From DAOMOP01 sp035444405 (GTDB lineage: Bacteria > Pseudomonadota > Gammaproteobacteria > Burkholderiales > Rhodocyclaceae): a stretch of 17,356 nt of DNA. The notes under the pieces were generated by a model that saw only the letters and a program-made list of their open reading frames with translations, was not told the DNA's origin and ran no database searches. Of this stretch, positions 1-6,315 are shown piece after piece (the first letter of the stretch is position 1; every line of letters begins with the position of its first letter). Both the position numbers and the translations under genes were made by a program. The stretch is from assembly GCA_035444405.1 (NCBI GenBank), contig DAOMOP010000073.1, forward strand, positions 1 through 17,356. The letters run 5' to 3'.

Positions 1-72
1 GGTAGTTCAGTTGGTTAGAATACCGGCCTGTCACGCCGGGGGTCGCGGGTTCGAGCCCCGTCCACTCCGCCA
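1..72 (+). tRNA. tRNA-Asp (GTC), 5' end cut by window edge
   Basis: The window opens inside a tRNA. The anticodon stem CCGGC (23-27) / GCCGG (35-39) encloses loop CTGTCAC with anticodon GTC at 30-32, which reads aspartate codons. The T-loop TTCGAGC is followed by the 3' acceptor strand CCACTCC (62-68), discriminator G (69) and encoded CCA (70-72). The acceptor strand implies that about five bases, expected GGAGT, lie upstream of the window. A terminator-like hairpin follows at once. Confidence 0.96.
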
Positions 73-78
73 ACATCG

Positions 79-110
79 AAAGGGAGCCGAGAGACCGGCT
101 CCCTTTCTTC
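79..110 (+). terminator. Intrinsic terminator of the tRNA-Asp transcript
   Basis: An 11-bp perfect stem, AAAGGGAGCCG (79-89) with CGGCTCCCTTT (96-106), has a 6-nt loop and ends in a T-rich run (TTTCTTC). It begins 7 bases after the CCA end of the tRNA, as expected for a Rho-independent terminator. Confidence 0.85.
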
Positions 111-233
111 ATTCTGCCTCCCGACTCCCTTATCGGCGGTGCGCGGCGCACGCGCTCGCACGGGTGTGGCCGCTTGCATGCACAGCGTGCGCGCCGCACT
201 GGCGTGATCCGGTCGATCTGCGTTAAAGTCGCG

Positions 234-251
234 CCATACGCTGCAGTATGG
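234..251. repeat. Inverted repeat CCATAC-N6-GTATGG upstream of hbd
   Basis: Six-base arms, CCATAC (234-239) and GTATGG (246-251), are separated by GCTGCA, about 55 bases before the hbd start. The symmetry and position fit either an operator for a dimeric regulator or a weak 5' UTR hairpin. A possible -10 (TAAAGT, 224-229) lies just upstream without a good -35. Only the repeat is directly seen; its function is inference. Confidence 0.3.
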
Positions 252-305
252 GATGGCCCGTGCATGGCGCGGGCGCTGGTCAATCACAACACACAAGGAA
301 CGGGA

Positions 306-1157
306 ATGGAAATTCGCAAGGTAGGCGTCGTCGGCGCCGGCACGATGGGTAACGGCATCGCCCAGGCGTTTGCGGTGTCGGGCTTCGACGTGGTCGTAAC
401 CGACGTGGCCGATGCGGCGCTCGAGCGTGGCCTGAACGCGATCACCGGTAGTCTGGACCGCCTGATCAAGAAGGACAGGATGACCGAAGCGCAGAAAGCC
501 GAGGTGCTGGGCCGTATCACGACGAATACCGACGCGTCGGCGCATGCCCAGGCCGACCTCGTCATCGAGGCGGCGACCGAGAACCTCGAGCTCAAGCTCA
601 AGATCTTCTCGCAACTCGACTCGGTGATGAAGCCGGAGGCGATCCTGGCGACGAACACCTCCTCGATCTCGATCACCAAGTTGGCGGCCGCCACCGCGCG
701 CGCCGACAGGGTCGTCGGCATGCACTTCTTCAATCCGGTGCCGATGATGGCGCTGGTCGAGCTCATTCGCGGCCTGCAGACGTCGGATCAGACCTACGCC
801 GCGGTCGAGACCGTCGCCGGCGCGATCGGCAAGACGCCCGTGCAGGTCAGGAACAGCCCGGGTTTCGTCGTGAACCGCCTGCTGTGCCCGATGATCAACG
901 AGGCCGTCTTCGCCCTTGGCGAAGGGCTCGCGAGCGCGGCGCAGATCGATGAGGCGATGAAGCTCGGCTGCAATCACCCGATCGGCCCGCTCGCCCTGTG
1001 CGACATGATTGGCCTGGACGTCGAGCTGGCAGTCATGCAGGTGCTGTTCGAGGGCTTCAAGGATCCGAAATACCGTCCTGCGCCGCTGTTGGTCGAGATG
1101 GTCGAAGCCGGCTACCTCGGCCGCAAGACGGGCAAGGGCTTCTACGACTACAAGTAA
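306..1157 (+). CDS. hbd: 3-hydroxybutyryl-CoA dehydrogenase (NAD(P)-dependent)
   Basis: Encodes 283 residues, the usual length for this family, which interconverts acetoacetyl-CoA and 3-hydroxybutyryl-CoA in short-chain acyl-CoA metabolism, beta-oxidation or PHB-related routes. The N-terminal Rossmann fold has GAGTMG at residues 10-15. NTSSIS (117-122), HFFNP with catalytic His140, and Glu152 form the expected active-site set, followed by NSPGFVVNR and the helical C-terminal dimerisation domain ending in GRKTGKGFYDYK. The open frame extends upstream to 174. I chose ATG 306 because AAGGAA (295-300) precedes it at proper spacing and family similarity begins at MEIRKVGVVGAG. It stands alone between tRNA-Asp and the convergent rho gene. 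Which pathway it serves here (aromatic degradation, PHB or fatty acids) cannot be told from the window. Confidence 0.93.
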   Translation: MEIRKVGVVGAGTMGNGIAQAFAVSGFDVVVTDVADAALERGLNAITGSLDRLIKKDRMTEAQKAEVLGRITTNTDASAHAQADLVIEAATENLELKLKIFSQLDSVMKPEAILATNTSSISITKLAAATARADRVVGMHFFNPVPMMALVELIRGLQTSDQTYAAVETVAGAIGKTPVQVRNSPGFVVNRLLCPMINEAVFALGEGLASAAQIDEAMKLGCNHPIGPLALCDMIGLDVELAVMQVLFEGFKDPKYRPAPLLVEMVEAGYLGRKTGKGFYDYK

Positions 1158-1170
1158 AGTCGCGCACAAG

Positions 1171-1205
1171 AAAAGGGCCGGCGGTCCTCGCAGACCGGCC
1201 GGCCC
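1171..1205 (-). terminator. Intrinsic terminator of rho between convergent hbd and rho
   Basis: GGGCCGGCGGTC (1175-1186) pairs with GACCGGCCGGCCC (1193-1205) with one bulged G, over a CTCGCA loop. Read on the minus strand the hairpin runs into CCCTTTTCTTG, giving a U-tract right after the rho stop. On the plus strand no T-run follows, so it is a poorer terminator for hbd, although the hairpin could still help there. Confidence 0.75.
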
Positions 1206-1224
1206 CTCGACGATGCCGCAGTAT

Positions 1225-2484
<1,260 letters not shown>

Positions 2485-2490
2485 GGCAGC

Positions 2491-2560
2491 AGGACGCGAC
2501 AAGGCGTAGGTGAATGAAACGAGTGGAGGGGAAGGAGGGAGGTGGTTGTCTGGTGGACAC
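2491..2560 (-). promoter_or_regulatory. Rut-like C-rich, G-poor segment in the rho leader
   Basis: In the mRNA sense (minus strand) these 70 bases contain 33 C and only 8 G by my count. The core 2511-2550 holds 20 C and 2 G in 40 bases. Rho prefers unstructured RNA that is rich in C and poor in G. In E. coli the rho gene is autoregulated by Rho-dependent attenuation in its leader. The same logic is inferred here; the composition is seen directly in a genome that is otherwise rich in both G and C. Confidence 0.55.
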
Positions 2561-2601
2561 CGGGAGCCGAAGAAGGGACGGCTCGCCGGTCGTCGGGGGC
2601 G

Positions 2602-2619
2602 GCCAGGCGAGCGCCTGGC
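2602..2619. repeat. Perfect palindrome in the trxA-rho intergenic region
   Basis: GCCAGGCGAGCGCCTGGC forms 7-bp arms around a 4-nt loop and lies 8 bases beyond the trxA stop on the minus strand. No U-tract follows, so it is not a classical terminator. It could protect the trxA 3' end, act as a processing or pause site, or border the Rho-loading segment downstream. Confidence 0.45.
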
Positions 2620-2626
2620 ACGCCGT

Positions 2627-2953
2627 TCAGAGGTTGCTGTCGATGAAGGCGGTCAGCTGCGACTTGGACAGCGCGCCGACCTTGGTGGCCTCGACGTTGC
2701 CGCCCTTGAACAGCATCAGCGTCGGGATGCCACGGATGCCGAACTTGGCCGGGGTCTCCTGATTCTCGTCGATATTGAGCTTGGCGACCTTGAGTTTTCC
2801 GGCATATTCCTTGGCGACCTCGTCGAGGATCGGCGCAATCATCTTGCACGGGCCGCACCACTCGGCCCAATAGTCGACCAGCACCGGGGTCTGCTCCTGA
2901 AGGACTTCGGTCTCGAAACTGGCATCGGTAACGTAATGGATATGCTCGCTCAT
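2627..2953 (-). CDS. trxA: Thioredoxin 1
   Basis: A 108-residue cytoplasmic thiol-disulfide oxidoreductase, reduced by thioredoxin reductase, that serves ribonucleotide reductase, peroxidases and protein repair. The active site WCGPCK has Cys33 and Cys36, the buried Asp27 is in VLVDYWAEW, and the cis-proline is Pro77 in IRGIPT. Length and motifs match the canonical family throughout. An upstream in-frame ATG at 2965 would add MRGN, but GAGGA sits just before ATG 2953 and that start gives the standard length. Rho follows 142 bases downstream on the same strand, so a shared transcript is plausible. A good -35 element lies upstream at 3085-3090. Confidence 0.97.
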   Translation of the reverse strand: MSEHIHYVTDASFETEVLQEQTPVLVDYWAEWCGPCKMIAPILDEVAKEYAGKLKVAKLNIDENQETPAKFGIRGIPTLMLFKGGNVEATKVGALSKSQLTAFIDSNL

Positions 2954-2996
2954 GTTTCCTCGCATCTGGGGGCGATAGTGATCTGGATCAGGGGGA

Positions 2997-3014
2997 CGAA
3001 CTTCGCAAAGTTCG
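2997..3014. repeat. Inverted repeat CGAACTT-N4-AAGTTCG in the trxA leader
   Basis: Perfect 7-base arms (2997-3003 and 3008-3014) are separated by CGCA, 43 bases before the trxA start and inside its predicted 5' UTR. It is compatible with an operator or a small RNA hairpin. It is AT-rich relative to its surroundings. Function is unknown. Confidence 0.4.
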
Positions 3015-3061
3015 ATGGAGTCGGACTGGGGAAGCCCGCTGAAAATCTCGATTTCGGCAAA

Positions 3062-3090
3062 AGTTATGCGAAGCCGGGTGTCGCGTCAAG
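3062..3090 (-). promoter_or_regulatory. Candidate sigma-70 promoter of trxA
   Basis: On the minus strand TTGACG (3090-3085, five of six consensus bases) is followed after 17 bases by TAACTT (3067-3062); the overlapping CATAAC would be a 15-bp alternative. The -35 is strong and the -10 mediocre. The start point would fall near 3055, giving a leader of about 100 bases that includes the inverted repeat at 2997-3014. Confidence 0.5.
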
Positions 3091-3153
3091 GATTTCCGCA
3101 GTAATCGAGCTTGCATAGGGGGGTGGCCGTGGTAAAAAAGCTCGCGGGTCGGC

Positions 3154-3159
3154 TATATT
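3154..3159 (+). promoter_or_regulatory. Candidate -10 element of fdxA
   Basis: TATATT (five of six consensus bases), preceded by GC, lies 51 bases before the ferredoxin start in the divergent trxA-fdxA region. No convincing -35 hexamer is seen 16-18 bases upstream. The stretch just after it contains CGTACG twice (CGTACGGGCGTACG), which could be a small operator. Confidence 0.35.
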
Positions 3160-3209
3160 GTGACGTACGGGCGTACGAGCCCGCGTGAAGAGTCTGGAGA
3201 GCCGAACAA

Positions 3210-3533
3210 ATGACGTATGTTGTGACCGAATCCTGTATCAAGTGCAAATACACCGACTGCGTGGACGTGTGCCCGGTCGACTGCTTTCGCGAGGGGCCGA
3301 ACTTTCTCGTGATCGATCCAGAGGAGTGCATCGACTGCACGCTTTGCGTCGCCGAGTGTCCCGTCGAGGCAATCTACTCGGAAGACGACGTGCCAGCCGA
3401 TCAGGTTCACTTCATCGAGCTCAACGCCGAACTGGCGAAGACCTGGAAGCCCATCGTCGAGCGCAAGGATGCGTTGCCCGATGCCGACGATTGGGCACAG
3501 CGCAAGGACAAGCTCGATCTGCTCGAACGTTGA
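3210..3533 (+). CDS. fdxA: 7Fe ferredoxin ([3Fe-4S][4Fe-4S], FdxA type)
   Basis: A 107-residue soluble electron carrier. Cysteines at 9, 17, 21, 25 and 40, 43, 46, 50 reproduce the spacing of Azotobacter ferredoxin I with a shift of one. Cys9, Cys17 and Cys50 should hold the [3Fe-4S] cluster, and Cys21, Cys40, Cys43 and Cys46 the [4Fe-4S] cluster. Cys12 and Cys25 match the extra family cysteines. The acidic C-terminal extension, about 50 residues ending in KDKLDLLER, is usual for this type. GGAGAG before ATG 3210 supports the start. It is transcribed divergently from trxA, and the next gene is 163 bases away, so it is probably monocistronic. Its redox partners are not in the window. Confidence 0.95.
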   Translation: MTYVVTESCIKCKYTDCVDVCPVDCFREGPNFLVIDPEECIDCTLCVAECPVEAIYSEDDVPADQVHFIELNAELAKTWKPIVERKDALPDADDWAQRKDKLDLLER

Positions 3534-3548
3534 TCGCCCGGCGGGCGA
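3534..3548 (+). terminator. Short hairpin after fdxA, no U-tract
   Basis: TCGCCC (3534-3539) pairs with GGGCGA (3543-3548) across a GGC loop, starting right after the fdxA stop codon. No run of T follows, so any terminator role is weak or Rho-dependent. Confidence 0.3.
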
Positions 3549-3616
3549 AAGGTTCGGTCGGGCGCGACTGTGGGCCGTCACATGCCATCGCTGCGGTGCG
3601 TTCGCCGACGGGCGGC

Positions 3617-3634
3617 GGCGCGGCTAGCCGCGCC
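3617..3634. repeat. 18-bp perfect palindrome upstream of the CBS gene
   Basis: GGCGCGGCTAGCCGCGCC is a perfect palindrome centred at 3625/3626. It ends three bases before a -10-like TACAAT (3638-3643), so it would cover the spacer and part of the -35 region of that promoter, a typical repressor position. It could equally be a 3' hairpin of the fdxA transcript. Confidence 0.5.
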
Positions 3635-3637
3635 CGT

Positions 3638-3643
3638 TACAAT
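3638..3643 (+). promoter_or_regulatory. Candidate -10 element of the CBS-domain gene
   Basis: TACAAT (five of six consensus bases) lies 53 bases before the chosen start. The -35 position is occupied by the GC palindrome at 3617-3634 and shows no consensus hexamer, suggesting an activator- or repressor-controlled promoter, or none. Confidence 0.35.
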
Positions 3644-3696
3644 GCACTAACATCGCGTGTCCATGGACAGACAGCAATAATTCAAGGGGAATGGGA

Positions 3697-4146
3697 ATGC
3701 TGGTGAGCGAGATCCTCGCGATCAAGGGCAAGGTGCTCTACACCGTGGCACCCGGCAAGAGCCTCGCCGAGGCCGTCGAGATCATGACCGAACAGGATGT
3801 CGGCTCGCTGGTGGTTTTCTCCAACGGCCAGATGACCGGCATGCTGACGTTCCGCGAAGTTCTGAAGGCCGTCCATCGCGGAGGCGCGGCGTGGGGGCAG
3901 ATGACGGTCGGCGAGGCGATGCTCGAAGCGCCTATGAGCGCAGCGCCGAGCATGGAAATGGACGAATTGCGGCGCCTGATGATCGAGCACCACCAGCGCT
4001 ATCTGCCGGTGATGGATGGCGGGGTGCTGCTGGGCGTGGTCTCGTTCCACGACGTCGCCAAGGCGGTGCTCGAGGAGCAAAGCTTCGAGAACCGCATGTT
4101 GAAGAACTACATCCGCAACTGGCCTCAGGAGGCCGGTGAAGACTGA
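3697..4146 (+). CDS. Two-CBS-domain protein of unknown ligand
   Basis: A 149-residue soluble protein made almost entirely of a CBS pair (Bateman module). CBS1 spans about residues 10-66, with the repeat ending LVVFSNGQMTGMLTFREVLKAV. CBS2 spans about 72-128, ending RYLPVMDGGVLLGVVSFHDVAKAVL. A short charged tail with an aromatic NYIRNW segment follows. CBS pairs usually bind adenosine nucleotides and act as energy or ligand sensors, but no effector domain is fused here and the partner is unknown. ATG 3697 is preferred because AAGGGGA (3684-3690) is then 6 bases away; the in-frame ATG 3691 directly abuts it. The neighbouring acyl-CoA synthetase gene is 197 bases downstream, so a functional link is possible but unproven. 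Confidence 0.88.
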   Translation: MLVSEILAIKGKVLYTVAPGKSLAEAVEIMTEQDVGSLVVFSNGQMTGMLTFREVLKAVHRGGAAWGQMTVGEAMLEAPMSAAPSMEMDELRRLMIEHHQRYLPVMDGGVLLGVVSFHDVAKAVLEEQSFENRMLKNYIRNWPQEAGED

Positions 4147-4169
4147 CGAGCGCAACGTCCGGCTTGTCT

Positions 4170-4277
4170 CCGGAGCCGGCGGCGCTCCGGCACGAATATC
4201 CAAGAAGAGCTGTACGAGACGCCCGCCGTTCGAGCGGGAGTCCGCCTGGTTGGAAAGCGGCCGACTGGCGTCGGCCG
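4170..4277 (+). repeat. Two perfect hairpins in the fadD leader
   Basis: The CBS-fadD gap (4147-4343) contains CCGGAGC (4170-4176) / GCTCCGG (4184-4190) with a 7-nt loop, and CGGCCGAC (4258-4265) / GTCGGCCG (4270-4277) with a TGGC loop. Neither is followed by a U-tract. They may end the CBS-gene transcript weakly or structure the fadD 5' UTR. No clear promoter hexamers were found in this gap. Confidence 0.4.
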
Positions 4278-4343
4278 TCGCCTTGGGAGGGCGGAGCCGG
4301 AGCATGCATCCGGTTCGGGTTTCCAACTCACGGAGGCAACACA

Positions 4344-6011
4344 GTGGAAAAGATCTGGCTGAAAAGCTATCCCCCCGGCGTGCCGGCGGAGATCGACGTC
4401 GGCGAGTTCCGCTCGCTCGGCGACCTGTTCGAGCAGGGGGTGCGCAGGTTCGGCAGCCGCACCGCCTACATCAGCATGGGCAGGTCCATCGGTTACGACG
4501 AGCTCGATCGCCTGTCTGCCAGCTTTGCCGGCTATCTGCAGGGAGAGCTCAAGCTGCCGCGCGGATCCCGCGTCGCGCTGATGATGCCCAATCTGCTGCA
4601 GTACCCGATCGCGATGTTCGGGGCGCTGCGCGCGGGCTACACGGTCGTCAACGTCAATCCGCTGTATACCGCGCGCGAGCTCGAGCATCAGCTGCGCGAC
4701 TCGGGTGCCGATACGATCGTGATCGTCGAGAATTTCGCGCACACGCTCGAAAAGGTGCTGCCCAAGGTGCGCATCTCCAACATCGTCGTCACGAGCCTGG
4801 GCGAGATGCTCGGCGTTCCGAAGCGCCTGATCGTCGACTTCGTCGTGCGCCACGTCCGCAAGATGGTCCCGGCGTGGTCGCTGCCCGGTCATGTCCGCTT
4901 CACCGCGGCGCTCTCGCGTGGGGCCGGTCACCGGCTCGCATCGGCCGAGGTCGGTCACGACGACATCGCCTATCTGCAATACACGGGCGGCACCACCGGC
5001 GTTGCCAAGGGCGTCATCCTGACCCACGGCAACATCATCGCCAACCTGCAGCAGGCCCATGCCTGGATCGGGCCGTTCCTGAAGGAGGGCGCCGAGTTCA
5101 TCATCACCGCGCTGCCGCTCTACCACATCTTCTCGCTGACCGCGAACTGCCTCACCTTTTTCAAGATCGGCGCGACCAACCTGCTCATCGCCAACCCGCG
5201 TGACATCCCGGGTTTCGTCAAGGAGCTGGGGAAGTACCGGTTCACCGTCATCACCGGCGTGAATACGCTCTTCAATGCACTGCTGAATCACCCGGAGTTC
5301 GCGAAGCTCGACTTTTCGCGCCTGAGTTTTGCGCTGGGCGGCGGCATGGCCGTGCAGCAGGCGGTCGCCGAGAAGTGGCGCGACGTCACCGGCAAACCGT
5401 TGATCGAGGCCTATGGTCTGACCGAGACCTCGCCCGCAGTGTGCATCAATCCGCTCGATCTGCCCGCCTTCAACCACTCGATCGGACTGCCGGTGCCCTC
5501 GACCGACATCAGCATTCGTGACGAGGAGGGCAACGAAGTGGCGCTCGGGCAGCCCGGTGAGCTGTGCGTCAGGGGGCCGCAGGTCACGCGCGGATACTGG
5601 AATCGGCCGGACGAGACGGCCAAGGTGTTTACGGCCGATGGTTTCTTGCGCACCGGAGACATCGCGACGGTCGACGAGGGCGGCTTCGTGCGCATCGTCG
5701 ACCGCAAGAAGGACATGATCCTGGTGTCGGGCTTCAACGTGTTTCCGAACGAGATCGAGGACGTCGTCGCCGGCCTGCCGGGCGTGCTCGAAGTGGCCGC
5801 CATCGGGGTGCCCGACGACCGTACCGGGGAGGCCGTCAAGCTGTTCGTCGTGCGCAAGGACGCCGGCCTCACGCGCGAGGCGGTCATCGCGCACTGCAAG
5901 GAGAATCTGACCGCCTACAAGGTGCCGCACCTGGTCGAGTTCCGCGACGAGCTGCCCAAGACCAACGTCGGCAAGATCCTCAGGCGGATGCTGCGCGACG
6001 GCAAGGCCTGA
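4344..6011 (+). CDS. fadD: Long-chain fatty-acid-CoA ligase
   Basis: A 555-residue ANL-superfamily enzyme that activates fatty acids with ATP through an acyl-adenylate to acyl-CoA, at the inner face of the membrane. It resembles E. coli FadD closely along its whole length (561 residues there). The start MEKIWLKSYPPGVPAEID corresponds to the FadD N-terminus. The AMP-binding P-loop YTGGTTGVAKG begins at residue 213, YGLTETSP follows, and the FACS signature region DGFLRTGDIATVDEGG with VDRKKDMILVSGFNV precedes the mobile C-terminal domain, with catalytic lysine expected in NVGKILRR. The open frame extends to 4164, but GTG 4344 is chosen because GGAGG (4332-4336) lies 7 bases before it and homology starts there. 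It ends 304 bases before ilvB and is probably a separate unit. Confidence 0.96.
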   Translation: MEKIWLKSYPPGVPAEIDVGEFRSLGDLFEQGVRRFGSRTAYISMGRSIGYDELDRLSASFAGYLQGELKLPRGSRVALMMPNLLQYPIAMFGALRAGYTVVNVNPLYTARELEHQLRDSGADTIVIVENFAHTLEKVLPKVRISNIVVTSLGEMLGVPKRLIVDFVVRHVRKMVPAWSLPGHVRFTAALSRGAGHRLASAEVGHDDIAYLQYTGGTTGVAKGVILTHGNIIANLQQAHAWIGPFLKEGAEFIITALPLYHIFSLTANCLTFFKIGATNLLIANPRDIPGFVKELGKYRFTVITGVNTLFNALLNHPEFAKLDFSRLSFALGGGMAVQQAVAEKWRDVTGKPLIEAYGLTETSPAVCINPLDLPAFNHSIGLPVPSTDISIRDEEGNEVALGQPGELCVRGPQVTRGYWNRPDETAKVFTADGFLRTGDIATVDEGGFVRIVDRKKDMILVSGFNVFPNEIEDVVAGLPGVLEVAAIGVPDDRTGEAVKLFVVRKDAGLTREAVIAHCKENLTAYKVPHLVEFRDELPKTNVGKILRRMLRDGKA

Positions 6012-6045
6012 TTCGATGCGAGCGCCGCGTCGGCCGAAATTGCAC

Positions 6046-6075
6046 TTGTGTTCGGTCGCGCGCGGTGGCTAGAAT
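6046..6075 (+). promoter_or_regulatory. Candidate promoter of the ilvBN operon
   Basis: TTGTGT (6046-6051) and TAGAAT (6070-6075, five of six consensus bases) are separated by 18 bases. Transcription would start near 6082, about 20 bases before the leader-peptide ATG and about 235 bases before ilvB. The -10 is good and the -35 weak. Position relative to the attenuator supports it. Confidence 0.5.
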
Positions 6076-6102
6076 GAAGCCCTGTCTGATGCCTTTTGAC
6101 CC

Positions 6103-6198
6103 ATGAGCCGTCCGTTCTCCCCCTTCGCCGCAGTCGTTGCCGTACGCGTAGTAGTAGGCGTAGGCGCGCGTGCGTCGTCAGGGGTCGGGAAGCCGTAA
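6103..6198 (+). CDS. ivbL: Valine-rich leader peptide of ilvBN (ivbL-like)
   Basis: A 31-codon reading frame, ATG 6103 to TAA 6196, lies between fadD and ilvB. The peptide begins MSRPFSPFAA, continues VVAVRVVVGV at residues 11-20 (seven valines in ten codons) and ends GARASSGVGKP. As I recall E. coli IvbL (SAAVVVVRVVVVVGNAP at its end), the core pattern AAVV-VRVVV-VG is shared. Five of the eight valine codons are GTA. No Leu or Ile codon is present. No clear Shine-Dalgarno sequence precedes the ATG, which is the weak point. A strong terminator follows 28 bases after the stop. The expected role is to sense charged tRNA-Val: ribosome stalling at 6133-6162 would favour an antiterminator and expression of ilvBN. 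Confidence 0.82.
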   Translation: MSRPFSPFAAVVAVRVVVGVGARASSGVGKP

Positions 6199-6232
6199 GC
6201 AGCAAGTCAGGCATACCACCGAATCCAACCCC
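6141..6232 (+). promoter_or_regulatory. Alternative attenuator RNA helices of the ilvBN leader
   Basis: Helix 1:2 pairs CGTACGCG (6141-6148) with CGCGTGCG (6167-6174), 8 bp with one G-U, and contains the valine codons. A possible antiterminator pairs GGGGTCGG (6181-6188) with CCAACCCC (6225-6232), one mismatch, and would occupy half of the terminator 5' arm. A ribosome reaching the stop at 6196 would cover 6181-6195 and block it; one stalled at the valine codons would not. The pairings were found by eye and not energy-folded. Confidence 0.5.
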
Positions 6233-6266
6233 CGCCGGCGCGCAAGCCCGGCGGGGGTTTTGTTTT
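6227..6266 (+). terminator. Attenuator terminator before ilvB
   Basis: AACCCCCGCCGG (6227-6238) pairs perfectly with CCGGCGGGGGTT (6248-6259), a 12-bp stem with a 9-nt loop, followed by TTTTGTTTT. It is a textbook intrinsic terminator placed 50 bases upstream of ilvB and downstream of the leader peptide, so it must be conditionally bypassed for ilvBN expression. Confidence 0.9.
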
Positions 6267-6315
6267 CGAAGCCGCCACTTGCAGCCGCGCACGAGACCAA
6301 GCGAAGGAGAACGAC

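Noticed and set aside
174..305. Upstream extension of the hbd frame to ATG 174
   Set aside because: The extra 44 residues resemble no family N-terminus, and AAGGAA sits correctly before ATG 306.
4164..4343. 60-codon upstream extension of the fadD frame
   Set aside because: FadD similarity begins exactly at GTG 4344 behind GGAGG; the extension contains the leader hairpins and looks non-coding.
4125..5930. 601-codon open frame on the minus strand opposite fadD, and other long antisense frames (opposite hbd, ilvB, aroC, leuB and asd)
   Set aside because: They mirror well-supported genes, have low-complexity Arg/His/Asp-rich translations typical of antisense frames in GC-rich DNA, and show no recognisable domain.
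6074..6106. Short frame MKPCLMPFDP ending at the ATG of the ilv leader peptide
   Set aside because: It begins within the predicted -10 hexamer, so it would not be transcribed from that promoter, and it has no regulatory codon run.
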